A DNA stretch of 64,000 bases from Rubrivivax sp. (GCA_020248915.1 JADCGP010000006.1:85195-149194), one strand, 5' to 3'. Positions 1 through 11,286 are shown, counted from the stretch's first letter. The notes: generated by a model not told the origin, from the letters alone. Numbers and translations are program-made.

Positions 1-2613
1 TGCAACCGCTGGGTGCTGGTGACGCGCCTGCAGGGCGAGCACCGCTTCAAGGTCGGCGACGAGGGCTGGAGCGCCGATGCCGACTACGGCAGCACCGACG
101 GGCGGCGGCTCGTGCGGCGCGGGCCCGAGCTGCAGCAGCGCTTCAGCGGCACCTACCGATTCACGGTGACCATGTCCGATCCCGACGCCCCCGAACTGCG
201 CATCGACGAGTGCCCCGCGGGCGGGCCGCCGCCGGGTGCTCCCACCCTGTTCCTGCGCGGCACGCCCAACAACTGGGCCGCCCTCGACGACTTCCAGTTC
301 CAGTTCAGCTGCGACGCCTACTACCTGAACGTGCGGCTCGCGGGCCGGCACGAGTTCAAGATTGCCGATGCGGCCTGGTCCGAGTGGTCGAGCTTCGGCG
401 CCTCGGCCGACCAGAAGGCCAACTTCGTCCACGACTTCACCGGCGAGCACACGGTCCGGGTCGTCGTCGATGCGGCAGCGCGCCGGGCCACGGTGGCCGT
501 CGGCCCGCGCACCTTCGCCGACCCGCGCGCCCGCGCCGTCACCGACCCGGTGGCGCTGAGCCTGCGCTTCGATTCGCGCGACCGGGCGCACAAGCGCCCC
601 TTCGGCGCCATCACGCCGGGCACGGCGGTGGACTACGCCGTCACGGCGCAGCCCGGCGTCGAGGCGCTGACGCTGGTGGTCGAGACGCGGCGGATGGAGG
701 GCAACCAGGAGGTGCTCGAGTACACGCCCGCGGCGCGGGTGCCGATGACCCGGGCCGCGCGGCGCCTGCCCGACGGCCGCGAGCGCTGGACCGCGCGCCA
801 CCGTTTCGATGCCGTGGCCGTCCACGGCTGGTGGTTCGAGGCGACGATCGCCGGTCGGCGCTACGCGCTGCAGAACAACGCCGACCCGGTGTACTGGACG
901 CGCGAGAAGGGCACGATGGGCCGTGCCGAGGTGGGGCCGCTGCCCGGCGACCTGCGCGCCGTGCGCCGCTTCCGCCAGACCGTCTACCGCGCCGACTTCC
1001 GCGCGCCCGACTGGGCGCCGGACATCGTCTACTACTACGTCTTCCCCGAGCGCTTCCGCAACGGCAACCCGTCCAACGACCCCGTGCCCGGGCGCGACCG
1101 CTACCGCAACACCACGGTCGAGAAGCACCCGCGCTGGATCGGCCAGCCCTACAAGCCAGGCAGCGGCGACGGCAGCGACGCCACCTTCAACAACGACTTC
1201 TTCGGCGGCGACCTCGCCGGCCTCATCGACAAGCTCGACGACATCCGCGAGCTCGGCGCCAACACCCTCTACATGACGCCGGTGTTCCAGGCGCCGAGCA
1301 ACCACAAGTACGACACCGCCGACTACACGCGCATCGACCCCGCCTTCGGCAGCAACGCCGACTTCGAGCGCCTCGCGCGCGAGGGCGCGCGCCGCGGCAT
1401 CCGCGTCATCCCCGACACCAGCCTCAACCACACCGGCAGCGACTCGATCTACTTCAACCGCTACGGCAACCACGCCAGCCGTGGTGCCTTCGACCGCGGC
1501 AAGCCCGACCCCGGCTCGCCCTGGTACGGCTGGTACCGCTTCGACCCCGCGCAGGCCGACCCCGACAAGCAGTACCGCGGCTGGGTCGGTGTGACCGACC
1601 TGCCCGAGCTCGACAAGAGCAGCGCCGACTTCCGCCGCTTCGCCTACGGCGCGAAGGACTCGGTGATGCTGCAGTGGCTCGATCGCGGCGCCGCCGGCTG
1701 GCGCATGGACGTCGCGCCGTGGGTGCCCGACGACTTCTGGCGTGAGTGGCGGGCGGCCATCAAGGCCCACCGGCCCGACGCGCTGACGGTGGCCGAGACC
1801 TGGTTCGACGCGAGCAAGTACTTCCTCGGCGACACCTTCGACTCGACGATGAACTACATCTTCCGCAACGCGGTGCTCGACTGGGCCGCGGGCGGCAAGG
1901 CGCAGGTCATGGTCGACAACCTCGAGCTGACGCGCGAGGCCTACCCCGAGCCGGCCTTCTTCGCGCTGATGAACCTGCTGTCCACCCACGACCAGGCGCG
2001 CAGCCTGCACCACTTCGGCTGGAGCGCGCAGCACGGCAACCTGGGCGACCGTCCGGCCGAGGCGCGCGCCAAGCAGCGCCTGCGGCTGGCCGTGCTGCTG
2101 CAGATGACCTGGCCGGGCAGCCCCACCGTCTACTACGGCGACGAGGTCGGCGTGACCGGCGGCGACGACCCCTACAACCGCGCCCCGTACCCATGGGCCG
2201 ACGAGGGCGGCGAGCCCGACCTCACGCTGCGCGCCGACTTCCGGCGCCTGATCGCGATGCGCCACGCGCACCCGGTGCTGCGCCGCGGCGAGCTGCTGGC
2301 GCCGCTCTTCGTCGACGACCAGGTGGCGGTGTTCGCGCGCCGGCTGGCCGCGCCGGGCGGCCGCAGCACCTGGGCCCTGACCGCCTTCAGCAATGCCGGC
2401 GAGCCGCGCCGGGTGCGCGTGAAGCTGCCCGCGGGCGCGCCGCAGGCCTGGCGTGACATCACGCCGCTGCTGCAGACCATGGGCCCGACCGCGGGGCCGG
2501 CCGCCTCACCGGCGGCATCGCCCGGTGCAGCGGCCCCCTCGGTGCCCGCCTCCGCCGGCCGGCTCGAGCTCACCGTGCCGGCCGGCTGGGGCCGGGTGCT
2601 GGTCGCGGATTGA
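1..2613 (+). CDS. GH13 alpha-amylase/neopullulanase-like glycosidase with N-terminal repeats (5' partial)
   Basis: Hydrolyses alpha-glucosidic bonds of maltodextrins or pullulan-like substrates, probably outside the cytoplasm. The frame is open to the first base, and the opening residues (CNRWVLVTRLQGEHRFKV) resemble a second copy starting near nt 307 (CDAYYLNVRLAGRHEFKI). Two carbohydrate-binding-like repeats therefore precede the catalytic domain, and the true start lies upstream. Counting from the GTG at 13, the (beta/alpha)8 domain starts near residue 335. It shows the GH13 signatures: RVIPDTSLNHT, GWRMDV with nucleophile Asp566, AETW with acid/base Glu595, and STHD with Asp660. An Ala/Pro-rich linker (about residues 820-850) precedes a short beta C-terminus. 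The next gene overlaps its stop codon. Subfamily and exact substrate cannot be read from sequence. Confidence 0.9.
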   Translation, partial: CNRWVLVTRLQGEHRFKVGDEGWSADADYGSTDGRRLVRRGPELQQRFSGTYRFTVTMSDPDAPELRIDECPAGGPPPGAPTLFLRGTPNNWAALDDFQFQFSCDAYYLNVRLAGRHEFKIADAAWSEWSSFGASADQKANFVHDFTGEHTVRVVVDAAARRATVAVGPRTFADPRARAVTDPVALSLRFDSRDRAHKRPFGAITPGTAVDYAVTAQPGVEALTLVVETRRMEGNQEVLEYTPAARVPMTRAARRLPDGRERWTARHRFDAVAVHGWWFEATIAGRRYALQNNADPVYWTREKGTMGRAEVGPLPGDLRAVRRFRQTVYRADFRAPDWAPDIVYYYVFPERFRNGNPSNDPVPGRDRYRNTTVEKHPRWIGQPYKPGSGDGSDATFNNDFFGGDLAGLIDKLDDIRELGANTLYMTPVFQAPSNHKYDTADYTRIDPAFGSNADFERLAREGARRGIRVIPDTSLNHTGSDSIYFNRYGNHASRGAFDRGKPDPGSPWYGWYRFDPAQADPDKQYRGWVGVTDLPELDKSSADFRRFAYGAKDSVMLQWLDRGAAGWRMDVAPWVPDDFWREWRAAIKAHRPDALTVAETWFDASKYFLGDTFDSTMNYIFRNAVLDWAAGGKAQVMVDNLELTREAYPEPAFFALMNLLSTHDQARSLHHFGWSAQHGNLGDRPAEARAKQRLRLAVLLQMTWPGSPTVYYGDEVGVTGGDDPYNRAPYPWADEGGEPDLTLRADFRRLIAMRHAHPVLRRGELLAPLFVDDQVAVFARRLAAPGGRSTWALTAFSNAGEPRRVRVKLPAGAPQAWRDITPLLQTMGPTAGPAASPAASPGAAAPSVPASAGRLELTVPAGWGRVLVAD

Positions 2614-4055
2614 AGGGCCGCGCGCGCACCGCCGCCGGCACGCGGGCGCCGCCGCCGCCGCCAGGGCCGGGGCCGGAGCCGGGGCCGAGCGCCGGCGGCG
2701 CGACGCTGCGCGCGCTGGCGGCCCCGCTGGCGGTAGAACTGCTGCTGGGCATGGCGGTCGGGCTCGCCGGCACGCTGCTCGCTGCGCGCTCGTCCGACGC
2801 CTCGGGGGCCGCGTTCGCGCTGGCGCACCATGTCTTCGGTGCCGTGTTCATCCTGTTCCGCGTCGTCGGTGCCGGTGTCGGCGTCGTGGTCGCGCAGGCG
2901 CTCGGCGCGGGGCGGCGCGAGCGCGCGGATGCGGCCGCGCTCACCGCGCTGGCCGCGGCCACCTGGCTCGGCGCGGCGCTTGCGCTGCTGACGCTGGCGG
3001 CGGGCACGCCGCTGCTGCGGGCGCTGAACGCACCGCCGTCGGTGCTGCCGCTGGCCGCGCCCTTGCTCGCCGCGCTGGCGCCGGCGATGCTGCTCGACGC
3101 CTGGATCGCGACCCAGTCGGCGGTGCTGCGCGCGCACCTGGCCGCGCGGCCGGTGCTGGCGGTCACGGCGGCCATGCACCTCGTGCACCTGGGTGCGATG
3201 GGACCGCTGATGCACGGCGTCGGCCCGTGGCCGGGCCTCGGCCTGGCCGGCTTCGCGCTCGCGCTGCTGCTGGCCCGGGCGGTGGCGCTCGCGCTGTACC
3301 TGGCGCTGTGGCGCGAGCGGCTCGGGGTGCGGCCGCGCCTGCGCGACCTGTGGCGGCCGTCGGCCGCCGAACTGCGCCCGATGGCGCACATCGGCCTGCC
3401 CGCGGCGGCCGAGCAGGCCGCCTACCGGATCGCCTTCGTGGCCAGTGTCGCGGTCGCCGGTGCGCTGGGAGCGCAGGCGCTGGCTGCGCACGCCTACGCG
3501 CAGCAGGTGATCATGGTCGTGCTGCTGCCCGGCCTGGCCACCGGGCTGGCGGTCGAGGTGCTGGCCGGCCGCTGCATCGGCGCCGGCAGGCTGCGTGCCG
3601 CCGACCGCCTGGTGCGCCGCGCGCTCGCCCGCGGCCTGGCGCTGAGCCTGGCCGTCGCGCTGGCCGCCGCGCTGTTCGGCCCGGCGCTGCTGGGCGCGTT
3701 CAGCAGCGACCGGGCGATCGTCGCCAGCGCCGCGCTGATGCTGTGGTGGACCGTGCTGCTCGAGCCCGGCCGCACCTTCAACCTGGTGCTCGTCAACGCG
3801 CTGCGCGCGGCCGGCGACGCGCGCTACCCCGTCGCCGTCGGCGCACTGTCGATGGCCCTCGTGCTGGCCGGCGGCAGCTGGCTGCTCGGCTGGGTGCTCG
3901 GCCTCGGGCTGAGCGGGGTGTGGATCGCCTACGTGGCCGACGAGTGGCTGCGCGGGCTGCTGATGTGGCGCCGCTGGCGCCGGCTGGACTGGGTGCCGCA
4001 CGCGCGCGCGAGCCGGCGGCGGCTGGCGCGCGGCGCGCCCGCGCGGCAGGCCTGA
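2610..4055 (+). CDS. MATE-family-like multidrug/solute exporter
   Basis: Polytopic inner-membrane protein of about 480 residues with roughly 12 hydrophobic segments in two similar halves, as in MATE (NorM/DinF) antiporters, which export cationic compounds using Na+ or H+. The N-terminal 30 residues are Pro/Gly/Ala-rich and lie before the first membrane segment. The start chosen is a TTG whose last two bases overlap the upstream TGA stop (ATTGA), so translational coupling to the amylase is likely. There is no strong ribosome site, and a start further in is possible. Its place inside a maltodextrin locus hints at export or balancing of a sugar-linked compound, but the substrate is unknown. Family assignment rests on topology and general resemblance, not on a diagnostic motif. 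Confidence 0.75.
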   Translation: MKGRARTAAGTRAPPPPPGPGPEPGPSAGGATLRALAAPLAVELLLGMAVGLAGTLLAARSSDASGAAFALAHHVFGAVFILFRVVGAGVGVVVAQALGAGRRERADAAALTALAAATWLGAALALLTLAAGTPLLRALNAPPSVLPLAAPLLAALAPAMLLDAWIATQSAVLRAHLAARPVLAVTAAMHLVHLGAMGPLMHGVGPWPGLGLAGFALALLLARAVALALYLALWRERLGVRPRLRDLWRPSAAELRPMAHIGLPAAAEQAAYRIAFVASVAVAGALGAQALAAHAYAQQVIMVVLLPGLATGLAVEVLAGRCIGAGRLRAADRLVRRALARGLALSLAVALAAALFGPALLGAFSSDRAIVASAALMLWWTVLLEPGRTFNLVLVNALRAAGDARYPVAVGALSMALVLAGGSWLLGWVLGLGLSGVWIAYVADEWLRGLLMWRRWRRLDWVPHARASRRRLARGAPARQA

Positions 4056-4157
4056 ACGGTGGCCGCGCGAGGCCGCGACGAGGCAACGGTCAACGCGGCG
4101 GGCAGGCGTCGGCCAAGGCGGCGAGCAGGCGGCGGCAAGGCCGCGATCGGACCGCGA

Positions 4158-4865
4158 TCAGGCCGCCGCGCGCCGGCAGACGAAGAAGCCGTTGAGCGTC
4201 AGCCGCCCGCAGGCCGGGTCGTCCGACAGGCGCTGCGGGTCGGTGATGTGGCTCGAGTGGAAGCGGCCGCCGTCGTAGAACACGGCCCGGTTGAAGCGGG
4301 CCGGCACGGTGCCGACGAGCTCGAACCAGTCGTTGCTGCCGGTCAGGTAGGCCGGCGCGGCGCCCATCTCGGCCGTGAACGCCGCGTCGTCCAGCGTGCT
4401 CCAGTGCCGGATGCGCGCGTCGATCTCCGCGACCGGGCGGCGCGGCTCGTAGAAGCCGGTGCCGCCGAGCGCAGGGTCGTCGAACAGGTACAGCGTGCAG
4501 GCGGCGACGCACTCTGCCGGACCGGTGCCGAAGCGGTCGCGGTGGCACAGCCTCTGCAGCGGCCTCAGCTCGTGGGGCTGCAGTGTCGCCAGCGACAGCC
4601 GGCTGTACATCGACAGCGTGCGCCGTGCGCCGAGCGCGCTGCGCAGGTGCAGCATGAAGAACTCGGCCAGCGGTCCGTCGACCTCGGGGTCCATCCGCCA
4701 CTCGAGCCCCGGGTAGGCGTTGAACGGCGCGGCGGCGAAGTTCGCGCGCCCGGTCACCGCCCGCCTGCGCAGCGCCTCGGGGTCGCGCAGCACGTCGTCG
4801 ACGACCCACGCCGAGCGCCCGGGCCCGAAGTCGACGCGCTCGATGCGGGGCGCCTGGGCGAACAT
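4158..4865 (-). CDS. DUF6445-like protein with 2OG-Fe(II) oxygenase-type histidine/aspartate motif
   Basis: Cytoplasmic protein of 235 residues without signal peptide or membrane segment. It shows an H-x-D pair (His108-Arg-Asp110) and a distal histidine (His203 or His206, in RFHSSH) followed by an Arg (RLTLNGFF, near 221). This spacing matches the iron and 2-oxoglutarate ligands of the prolyl-hydroxylase-like fold. Proteins of this type (DUF6445) are commonly found beside tryptophan-halogenase-like genes in sugar-uptake loci. Here it starts 25 bp after the halogenase stop on the same strand, so the two are probably one operon. Reaction and substrate are unknown. A redox or modification step acting with the halogenase is inference. 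Confidence 0.7.
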   Translation of the reverse strand: MFAQAPRIERVDFGPGRSAWVVDDVLRDPEALRRRAVTGRANFAAAPFNAYPGLEWRMDPEVDGPLAEFFMLHLRSALGARRTLSMYSRLSLATLQPHELRPLQRLCHRDRFGTGPAECVAACTLYLFDDPALGGTGFYEPRRPVAEIDARIRHWSTLDDAAFTAEMGAAPAYLTGSNDWFELVGTVPARFNRAVFYDGGRFHSSHITDPQRLSDDPACGRLTLNGFFVCRRAAA

Positions 4866-4890
4866 CGGGGCCGGCCGGCGGCGCGCCTGC

Positions 4891-6432
4891 TCAGGCCGGC
4901 GCCACGGCCGCCTTCTGCACCGGCAGCGCGGTGCGGCACTGCTCGGCGACGTACTGCTCGTGGGTGGGCATGGCCTCGACGCAGCGCGCGATCGTCTGCC
5001 GCACGCCGGCCAGGAACTCGTCGATCTTCTCGGCCGGCACGGTGTCGACCAGCGGGTGGTAGCCGCGCGGCGCGATGCGCTGGCCGAGCAGCACCTCGAC
5101 CCAGCTGATCTCGGAGAACAGTTCCTGGCTGTCGCGGAACACGCGGCCGTTGCTGCGCCACAGCTCGAGCTTGTGCGCCAGCGAGTCGGGGATCGGCATC
5201 GTGCGCACGTAGTTCCAGAACTCGGTGTCCGTGCGCTCGGTGGCCTTGTAGTGCAGGATGATGAAGTCGCGGATCCGTTCGAACTCGAAGTCGCTCTGGC
5301 GGTTGAATTCGTCGATGTCGGCCTGGTCGAAGCGGTTGAACGGAAAGAACGTGGTCAGCCGCGCCACCGTGTTCTGGATCAGGTGGATGCTCGTGCTCTC
5401 CAGCGGCTCGAGGAAGCCGCTGGACAGCCCCACCGCGACGACGTTGCGGTTCCACAGCTGCCGCCGCTTGCCGGTGACGAAGCGCAGCATCCGCGGCTCG
5501 GCCAGGCGCGGCGCGTCGAGGTTCTCGACCAACACGTCGGCCGCCTCCTGCTCGCCGATGAAGGAGTTGCAGAAGACGTGGCCGTTGCCCATGCGGTGCT
5601 GCAGCGGGATCCGCCACTGCCAGCCCGCGGCGCGCGCGGTGGCGCGCGTGTACGGCGTCAGCGGGTGGTGGTTCTCGCACGGCACGGCCCACGCGCGGTT
5701 GACCGGCAGCCAGTGGCTCCAGTCCTCGTAGCCGGTGTGCAGCGTCTGCTCGATCAGCAGCCCGCGGAAGCCCGTGCAGTCGGCGAACAGGTCGCCGGGC
5801 ACGCGCTGCCCCGATTCCATCGTCACCGACTCGACGAAGCCGTTGTCGGCGCGCGTGGACACCGAGCCGATGCGCCCCTCGATGCGCAGCACGCCGCGCC
5901 GCTCGGCGTAGCGGCGCAGGAAGGCCGCGTACAGGCCGGCGTCGAAGTGGTAGGCGTGCGCGATCTCGGCCAGCGGCGAGCGGCCGAGGTCCTTGCGCGC
6001 GCGCATGAACTTGCCGCGCCGCGCTGCGGCGATGTTGATCGAGTAGGCCTCGAGGTCGGCCGCGCGCGCCTCGGGGTGGCGGCTGAGCCAGTAGTGGTGG
6101 AACTTGGCCAGGCCGATGTCCGGCCCGAGCGGCCCGAAGCCGTGGATGTAGCTGTCGCCCAGCCGGCCCCAGTTGACGAACTCGATGCCGAGCTTGAAGG
6201 TGGCGGCGGTCTCGCGCATGAACTCGTTCTCGTCGAGCTCGAGCGCCTCGTTGTAGACGTTGATCAGCGGGATCGTCGCCTCGCCCACGCCGACGGTACC
6301 GATCTCCTCGCTCTCGATCAGCGTGATCTGCCACGCCTGGCCGAGCAGCTTGACCAGGGCCGCGGCCGTCATCCAGCCGGCGGTTCCGCCGCCGCAGACG
6401 ACGATGCGGCGGATGTGTTGCGATGCTTGCAC
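4891..6432 (-). CDS. Flavin-dependent tryptophan-halogenase family protein
   Basis: FAD-dependent halogenase-fold protein of 513 residues, close to the length of PrnA/RebH. It has the Rossmann motif CGGGTAGW (13-20), GVGEATIP (48-55), the halogenase signature WQWRIP (271-276), and counterparts of both PrnA catalytic residues: Lys80 in TATFK and Glu345 in FLEPLEST. It is therefore likely to be a functional halogenase rather than a generic monooxygenase. The start is a GTG with a good GGGAGAG site about 6 bases upstream. It leads a two-gene unit with the DUF6445-like gene and is divergent from a GH13 lipoprotein, with a HexR-type palindrome between them. No biosynthetic cluster surrounds it. 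Halogenase homologues linked to TonB receptors in sugar loci are known, but their substrate is not established. Confidence 0.88.
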   Translation of the reverse strand: MQASQHIRRIVVCGGGTAGWMTAAALVKLLGQAWQITLIESEEIGTVGVGEATIPLINVYNEALELDENEFMRETAATFKLGIEFVNWGRLGDSYIHGFGPLGPDIGLAKFHHYWLSRHPEARAADLEAYSINIAAARRGKFMRARKDLGRSPLAEIAHAYHFDAGLYAAFLRRYAERRGVLRIEGRIGSVSTRADNGFVESVTMESGQRVPGDLFADCTGFRGLLIEQTLHTGYEDWSHWLPVNRAWAVPCENHHPLTPYTRATARAAGWQWRIPLQHRMGNGHVFCNSFIGEQEAADVLVENLDAPRLAEPRMLRFVTGKRRQLWNRNVVAVGLSSGFLEPLESTSIHLIQNTVARLTTFFPFNRFDQADIDEFNRQSDFEFERIRDFIILHYKATERTDTEFWNYVRTMPIPDSLAHKLELWRSNGRVFRDSQELFSEISWVEVLLGQRIAPRGYHPLVDTVPAEKIDEFLAGVRQTIARCVEAMPTHEQYVAEQCRTALPVQKAAVAPA

Positions 6433-6545
6433 GGACGCTCTCCCGGGAGGCAGGTCGACGGAATTCTGCTACATCGTGGCACCTCGCCGGGTCGCGCTGA
6501 CAGGAGGGGCTTTTCCCAGGTGCCGCGGCTTGCGGCCTGCGATCG

Positions 6546-6560
6546 TGTAACTAGACTACG
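6546..6560. promoter_or_regulatory. HexR-type operator between halogenase and GH13 lipoprotein genes
   Basis: TGTAACTAGACTACG fits the HexR-type 15-bp palindrome TGTARTWWWAYTACA at most positions. It sits 43 bp before the amylase ATG and about 115 bp before the halogenase start, so it could control either or both. It is one of five such sites in the window. Confidence 0.55.
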
Positions 6561-6602
6561 TGCCTGTCACGCCCTCGCGGGCTGGCCCGGATCGAACCCG
6601 AC

Positions 6603-8270
<1,668 letters not shown>

Positions 8271-8410
8271 CGGGGCGCGGCCGGCGTTGGCCGGCGTTGG
8301 CCGACCAGGGCGGCGCGGCACGCTCGCTGGCGTGGCCAGGGCGGCGAGCCAAGCTGCGGCCGGAGAGAGGGACAACTCCGCCCCGGCGGCACCGCCGAAC
8401 CCGAAGGAAA

Positions 8411-8440
8411 CCGGCCCCAGGGATCGCTCCCGGGGGCCGG
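8411..8440. terminator. GC-rich hairpin between convergent genes
   Basis: An inverted repeat (CCGGCCCC... with ...GGGGGCCGG, inner GGGA/TCCC) lies between the convergent amylase and receptor genes. It lacks a clear T-run on either side, so termination by it is only probable. Confidence 0.45.
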
Positions 8441-8492
8441 CAATGCGCGGTCGGCGCGACCAGCCGGGCCCCAGGCCCGGCCGGCCGGACGA

Positions 8493-11228
8493 TCAGAACT
8501 TGAACGTGGCGCCGAACAGGATCGTGCGGCCGTTCTCGTCGAGCTTCGTATCGCGACCGGTCCCGCTGTCGTACTCGCGATAAGGCTCGTTGTTCGCGTT
8601 GTTGACCTGCAGCAGCAGGCCCAGCCCCTTCAGCGGCCCGGAGCGGAACTCGTAGCCGATCTGGTAGTCGATGATGGTCTCGCCGCGCGCGTACTTGAAC
8701 TCGCGGTCGGCGCCGAAGCCCTCGATCTCGGCGATGAACGCGCCGCGCTTGCGCGAGGCCACCCGGGCCGAGAAGCCGCCCATCTCGTAGTAGGCGGTCA
8801 GCTGCGTCACCGTGCGCGACAGTCCGGGCAGCGGCCGCACGTCGCTGTCGCCGAAGGGCTTGATCTTGCTGTCGGTGCTGCTGTGGCTGGCGATCACGCC
8901 GAAGCCGTTGAGCATCGGGGTCAGCAGGTTCAGCGGCACGTTCACCGCGACCTCCACGCCCTGGATCGAGCCGCCCGTGCCGTTGAGCGGCAGGGTGAAC
9001 TTGCCGATGTTGGAGACCGGCGTGCGGCCCGACAGGTTCGGGAAGCCCGTGAAGTCGAACGGCCCGGTGACCTCGAAGATGTAGCTCTTCAGGTCCTTGT
9101 AGAAGCCCGCCACCGAGACGTAGCCCTTGGTGCCGAAGTACTTCTCGTACGACAGGTCGAGCGCGGTGGCGCGGAACGGATCGAGCTTCGGGTTGCCGCC
9201 GCTGCCGGTCCACTTGAAGTCGGTGCCGACCTCGCTGCGGCTGAAGGCGCGCAGCTGGTCCATCCGGGGGCGCGCCATCTGGCGACCGAGGCCCAGGCGC
9301 ACGGTCTGGTCGCCGCTCAGGCCGAACGCCAGGTTCAGTGTCGGCAGCACGTCGTTGTAGGACTTGCCGGCGGTGCGCAGCGTGAACGTGTTCTGGTTGG
9401 TGTTGTCCACCACCGGGGCGGTCGAGCTTTGGTCGGTGTTGACCAGCTGAACACCCAGGTTGCCGCGCACCGGCAGCCCGAACAGCTTGGTGTCGATGTC
9501 GCCCTTGACGAAGATCGTGCGGACGTCCTCGTTGACGGTCCAGCCCTTGTTCAGGATGTCGCCGTTGACGTTCGCGTCGAGCCGGTAGGCCGACGGGAAC
9601 ACCGCGCCCGGGTCGAAGTTGACGGTGCCGCTGGGCGAGCCCGGGATCGCCAGCGTCGTCGTGCCCGCGGGCAGCGCGACGCCGATGTTCGGGAAGCCCG
9701 AGGCGTCGCGAGCCGCGAGGCGCAGGAAGTTCTCGGCGGCGCCCTTGGTCTTGTCGCGCTGGCTGAAGTTCACGCCGCCGGTGACGCGCGAGAAGATGCC
9801 GTCGAGGTCCTTCTCGACCTGCAGGCGGATCGCCTTGATCTTGTCGTTGGTCGTGATGACCTTGTCGTAGCCGTTCTGGCCCCAGCTCTCGGGGTCGGTC
9901 AGGCGCACGATCGCCGGGTCGCCGTGGTTGTACTGGAACGCGGTGACCTCGTTGTAGTTGCCGACCGTCACGGTGCCGGGCAGCGGGCGGTTGTTGGCGG
10001 TGTCGAAGACGCCCGCCTCCATCTCGACGATGCGCTCGGTGCTCTTGGCCGACGAGCGCGACAGGTCGATCACGCCGGTCCAGGTGGGCGCGAACTTCCA
10101 CTTCGTGTTCCAGCCGATCGACTCGAGCTTGTCGTCGCGCGGCTCCCAGATCGTGCGCGACAGCGGGTTCACGTTGCCCCACACGCCGCTGATCAGCCGG
10201 CCGCCCTGGATCACCGCGTTGTTCAGCGTCGGCGCCTGGTAGCCGCGGTTGGGGTCACCGGCCTTCCAGCTGTCGTTGACCTGCAGCTCGATGCCACGCT
10301 TGGTGAACGCCTTCTCGAACTCCGAGTAGAAGATGTCGAGCGAGGTGCTGAGGTTCTTGCTCGGCCGCACCTCGATCGCGGCCATCGCGCCGGTGCGCGT
10401 CTCCTCGTTCTTGTCGACGAAGTACTTGAAGCCCTGGTTGAACGTGAAGTTCGCACCGCCGTTGACGCCCGCGAAGCTGGTCGAGTCGGTCTCGCCGTAG
10501 GTTTCCTTGCGCGACTTCTCGGTGTTGGTCTTGAGCTGCGCCACGCCGAGCGCCACGCCGACGGTGCGGTCGGCGAACTGGTCCACGTAGGTCAGGCTGA
10601 AGCGGCTGCCGTCACCCTTGAACGGCGTGCCGCCGCCGTTGCGCTCGCCGCGCGCGTTGACCGAGATCACGCGCTCGCGGAGCGAGAGCGGGCGGATCGT
10701 CTCGATGTTCAGCGTGCCCGACAGGCCCTGGCCCACCAGGCTCGCGTCCGGCGTCTTGAACACGCTCAGCGCATTGGTGAGCTCCGACGGGTACTGGTCG
10801 AACTCGACGCTGCGGTTGTTGCCCGTCGAGACCTGCTCGCGGCCGTTGAGCAGCGTGTTGGCGAAGTCGCCCGACAGGCCGCGGATGTTGATCTCGGTGG
10901 CGCGGCCGCCCACGCGCTGCGCGGCCAGGCCGGGCAGGCGCGCGATCGATTCGGCGATGCTGCTGTCGGGGAGCTTGCCGATGTCCTCGGCCGAGATCGC
11001 CTCGACGATGTTGTCGCTGTTCTTCTTGACGTTGATGGCGCTTTCGATGCCGCGCCGGATGCCGGTGACCGTGACCACGTCGCCGCCAGCGGGGGCTGCG
11101 CTCGTCTGCGCGCCGGCGGTTCCGGGCACAGCCGACAAGGCAGCGGCCATCAGCGCGGCGGCCGCTGCCACCGGGGTGGCCTGCAGAGGCGCGCGCAGCG
11201 CCCGGCGCCGGGTGTTCGCATACTTCAT
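8493..11228 (-). CDS. TonB-dependent receptor, probably for maltodextrins
   Basis: Outer-membrane receptor of 911 residues. A signal peptide of about 38 residues ends near GTAGAQ. The plug domain follows (VTVTGIRRGIESAINVKK, ISAEDIGKLPD, IARLPG, TEINIRGLSGDF), then a 22-strand-type barrel ending in the usual terminal Phe (FGATFKF). The ATG at 11228 is preferred over upstream starts because GAGGAGA lies about 8 bases before it and the signal peptide then begins with MKYANTRRR. Receptors of this oligosaccharide-uptake class cluster with GH13 enzymes, as in the Caulobacter maltose locus. An imperfect HexR-type palindrome lies about 60 bp upstream. Flanking amylases on both sides support maltodextrin as ligand; the exact chain length is unknown. 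Confidence 0.92.
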   Translation of the reverse strand: MKYANTRRRALRAPLQATPVAAAAALMAAALSAVPGTAGAQTSAAPAGGDVVTVTGIRRGIESAINVKKNSDNIVEAISAEDIGKLPDSSIAESIARLPGLAAQRVGGRATEINIRGLSGDFANTLLNGREQVSTGNNRSVEFDQYPSELTNALSVFKTPDASLVGQGLSGTLNIETIRPLSLRERVISVNARGERNGGGTPFKGDGSRFSLTYVDQFADRTVGVALGVAQLKTNTEKSRKETYGETDSTSFAGVNGGANFTFNQGFKYFVDKNEETRTGAMAAIEVRPSKNLSTSLDIFYSEFEKAFTKRGIELQVNDSWKAGDPNRGYQAPTLNNAVIQGGRLISGVWGNVNPLSRTIWEPRDDKLESIGWNTKWKFAPTWTGVIDLSRSSAKSTERIVEMEAGVFDTANNRPLPGTVTVGNYNEVTAFQYNHGDPAIVRLTDPESWGQNGYDKVITTNDKIKAIRLQVEKDLDGIFSRVTGGVNFSQRDKTKGAAENFLRLAARDASGFPNIGVALPAGTTTLAIPGSPSGTVNFDPGAVFPSAYRLDANVNGDILNKGWTVNEDVRTIFVKGDIDTKLFGLPVRGNLGVQLVNTDQSSTAPVVDNTNQNTFTLRTAGKSYNDVLPTLNLAFGLSGDQTVRLGLGRQMARPRMDQLRAFSRSEVGTDFKWTGSGGNPKLDPFRATALDLSYEKYFGTKGYVSVAGFYKDLKSYIFEVTGPFDFTGFPNLSGRTPVSNIGKFTLPLNGTGGSIQGVEVAVNVPLNLLTPMLNGFGVIASHSSTDSKIKPFGDSDVRPLPGLSRTVTQLTAYYEMGGFSARVASRKRGAFIAEIEGFGADREFKYARGETIIDYQIGYEFRSGPLKGLGLLLQVNNANNEPYREYDSGTGRDTKLDENGRTILFGATFKF

Positions 11229-11286
11229 CGCGTTGTCTCCTCGATCTCGCGGGGGTTCGACTACAGCCCATTCCGGGCCCAAGGTT

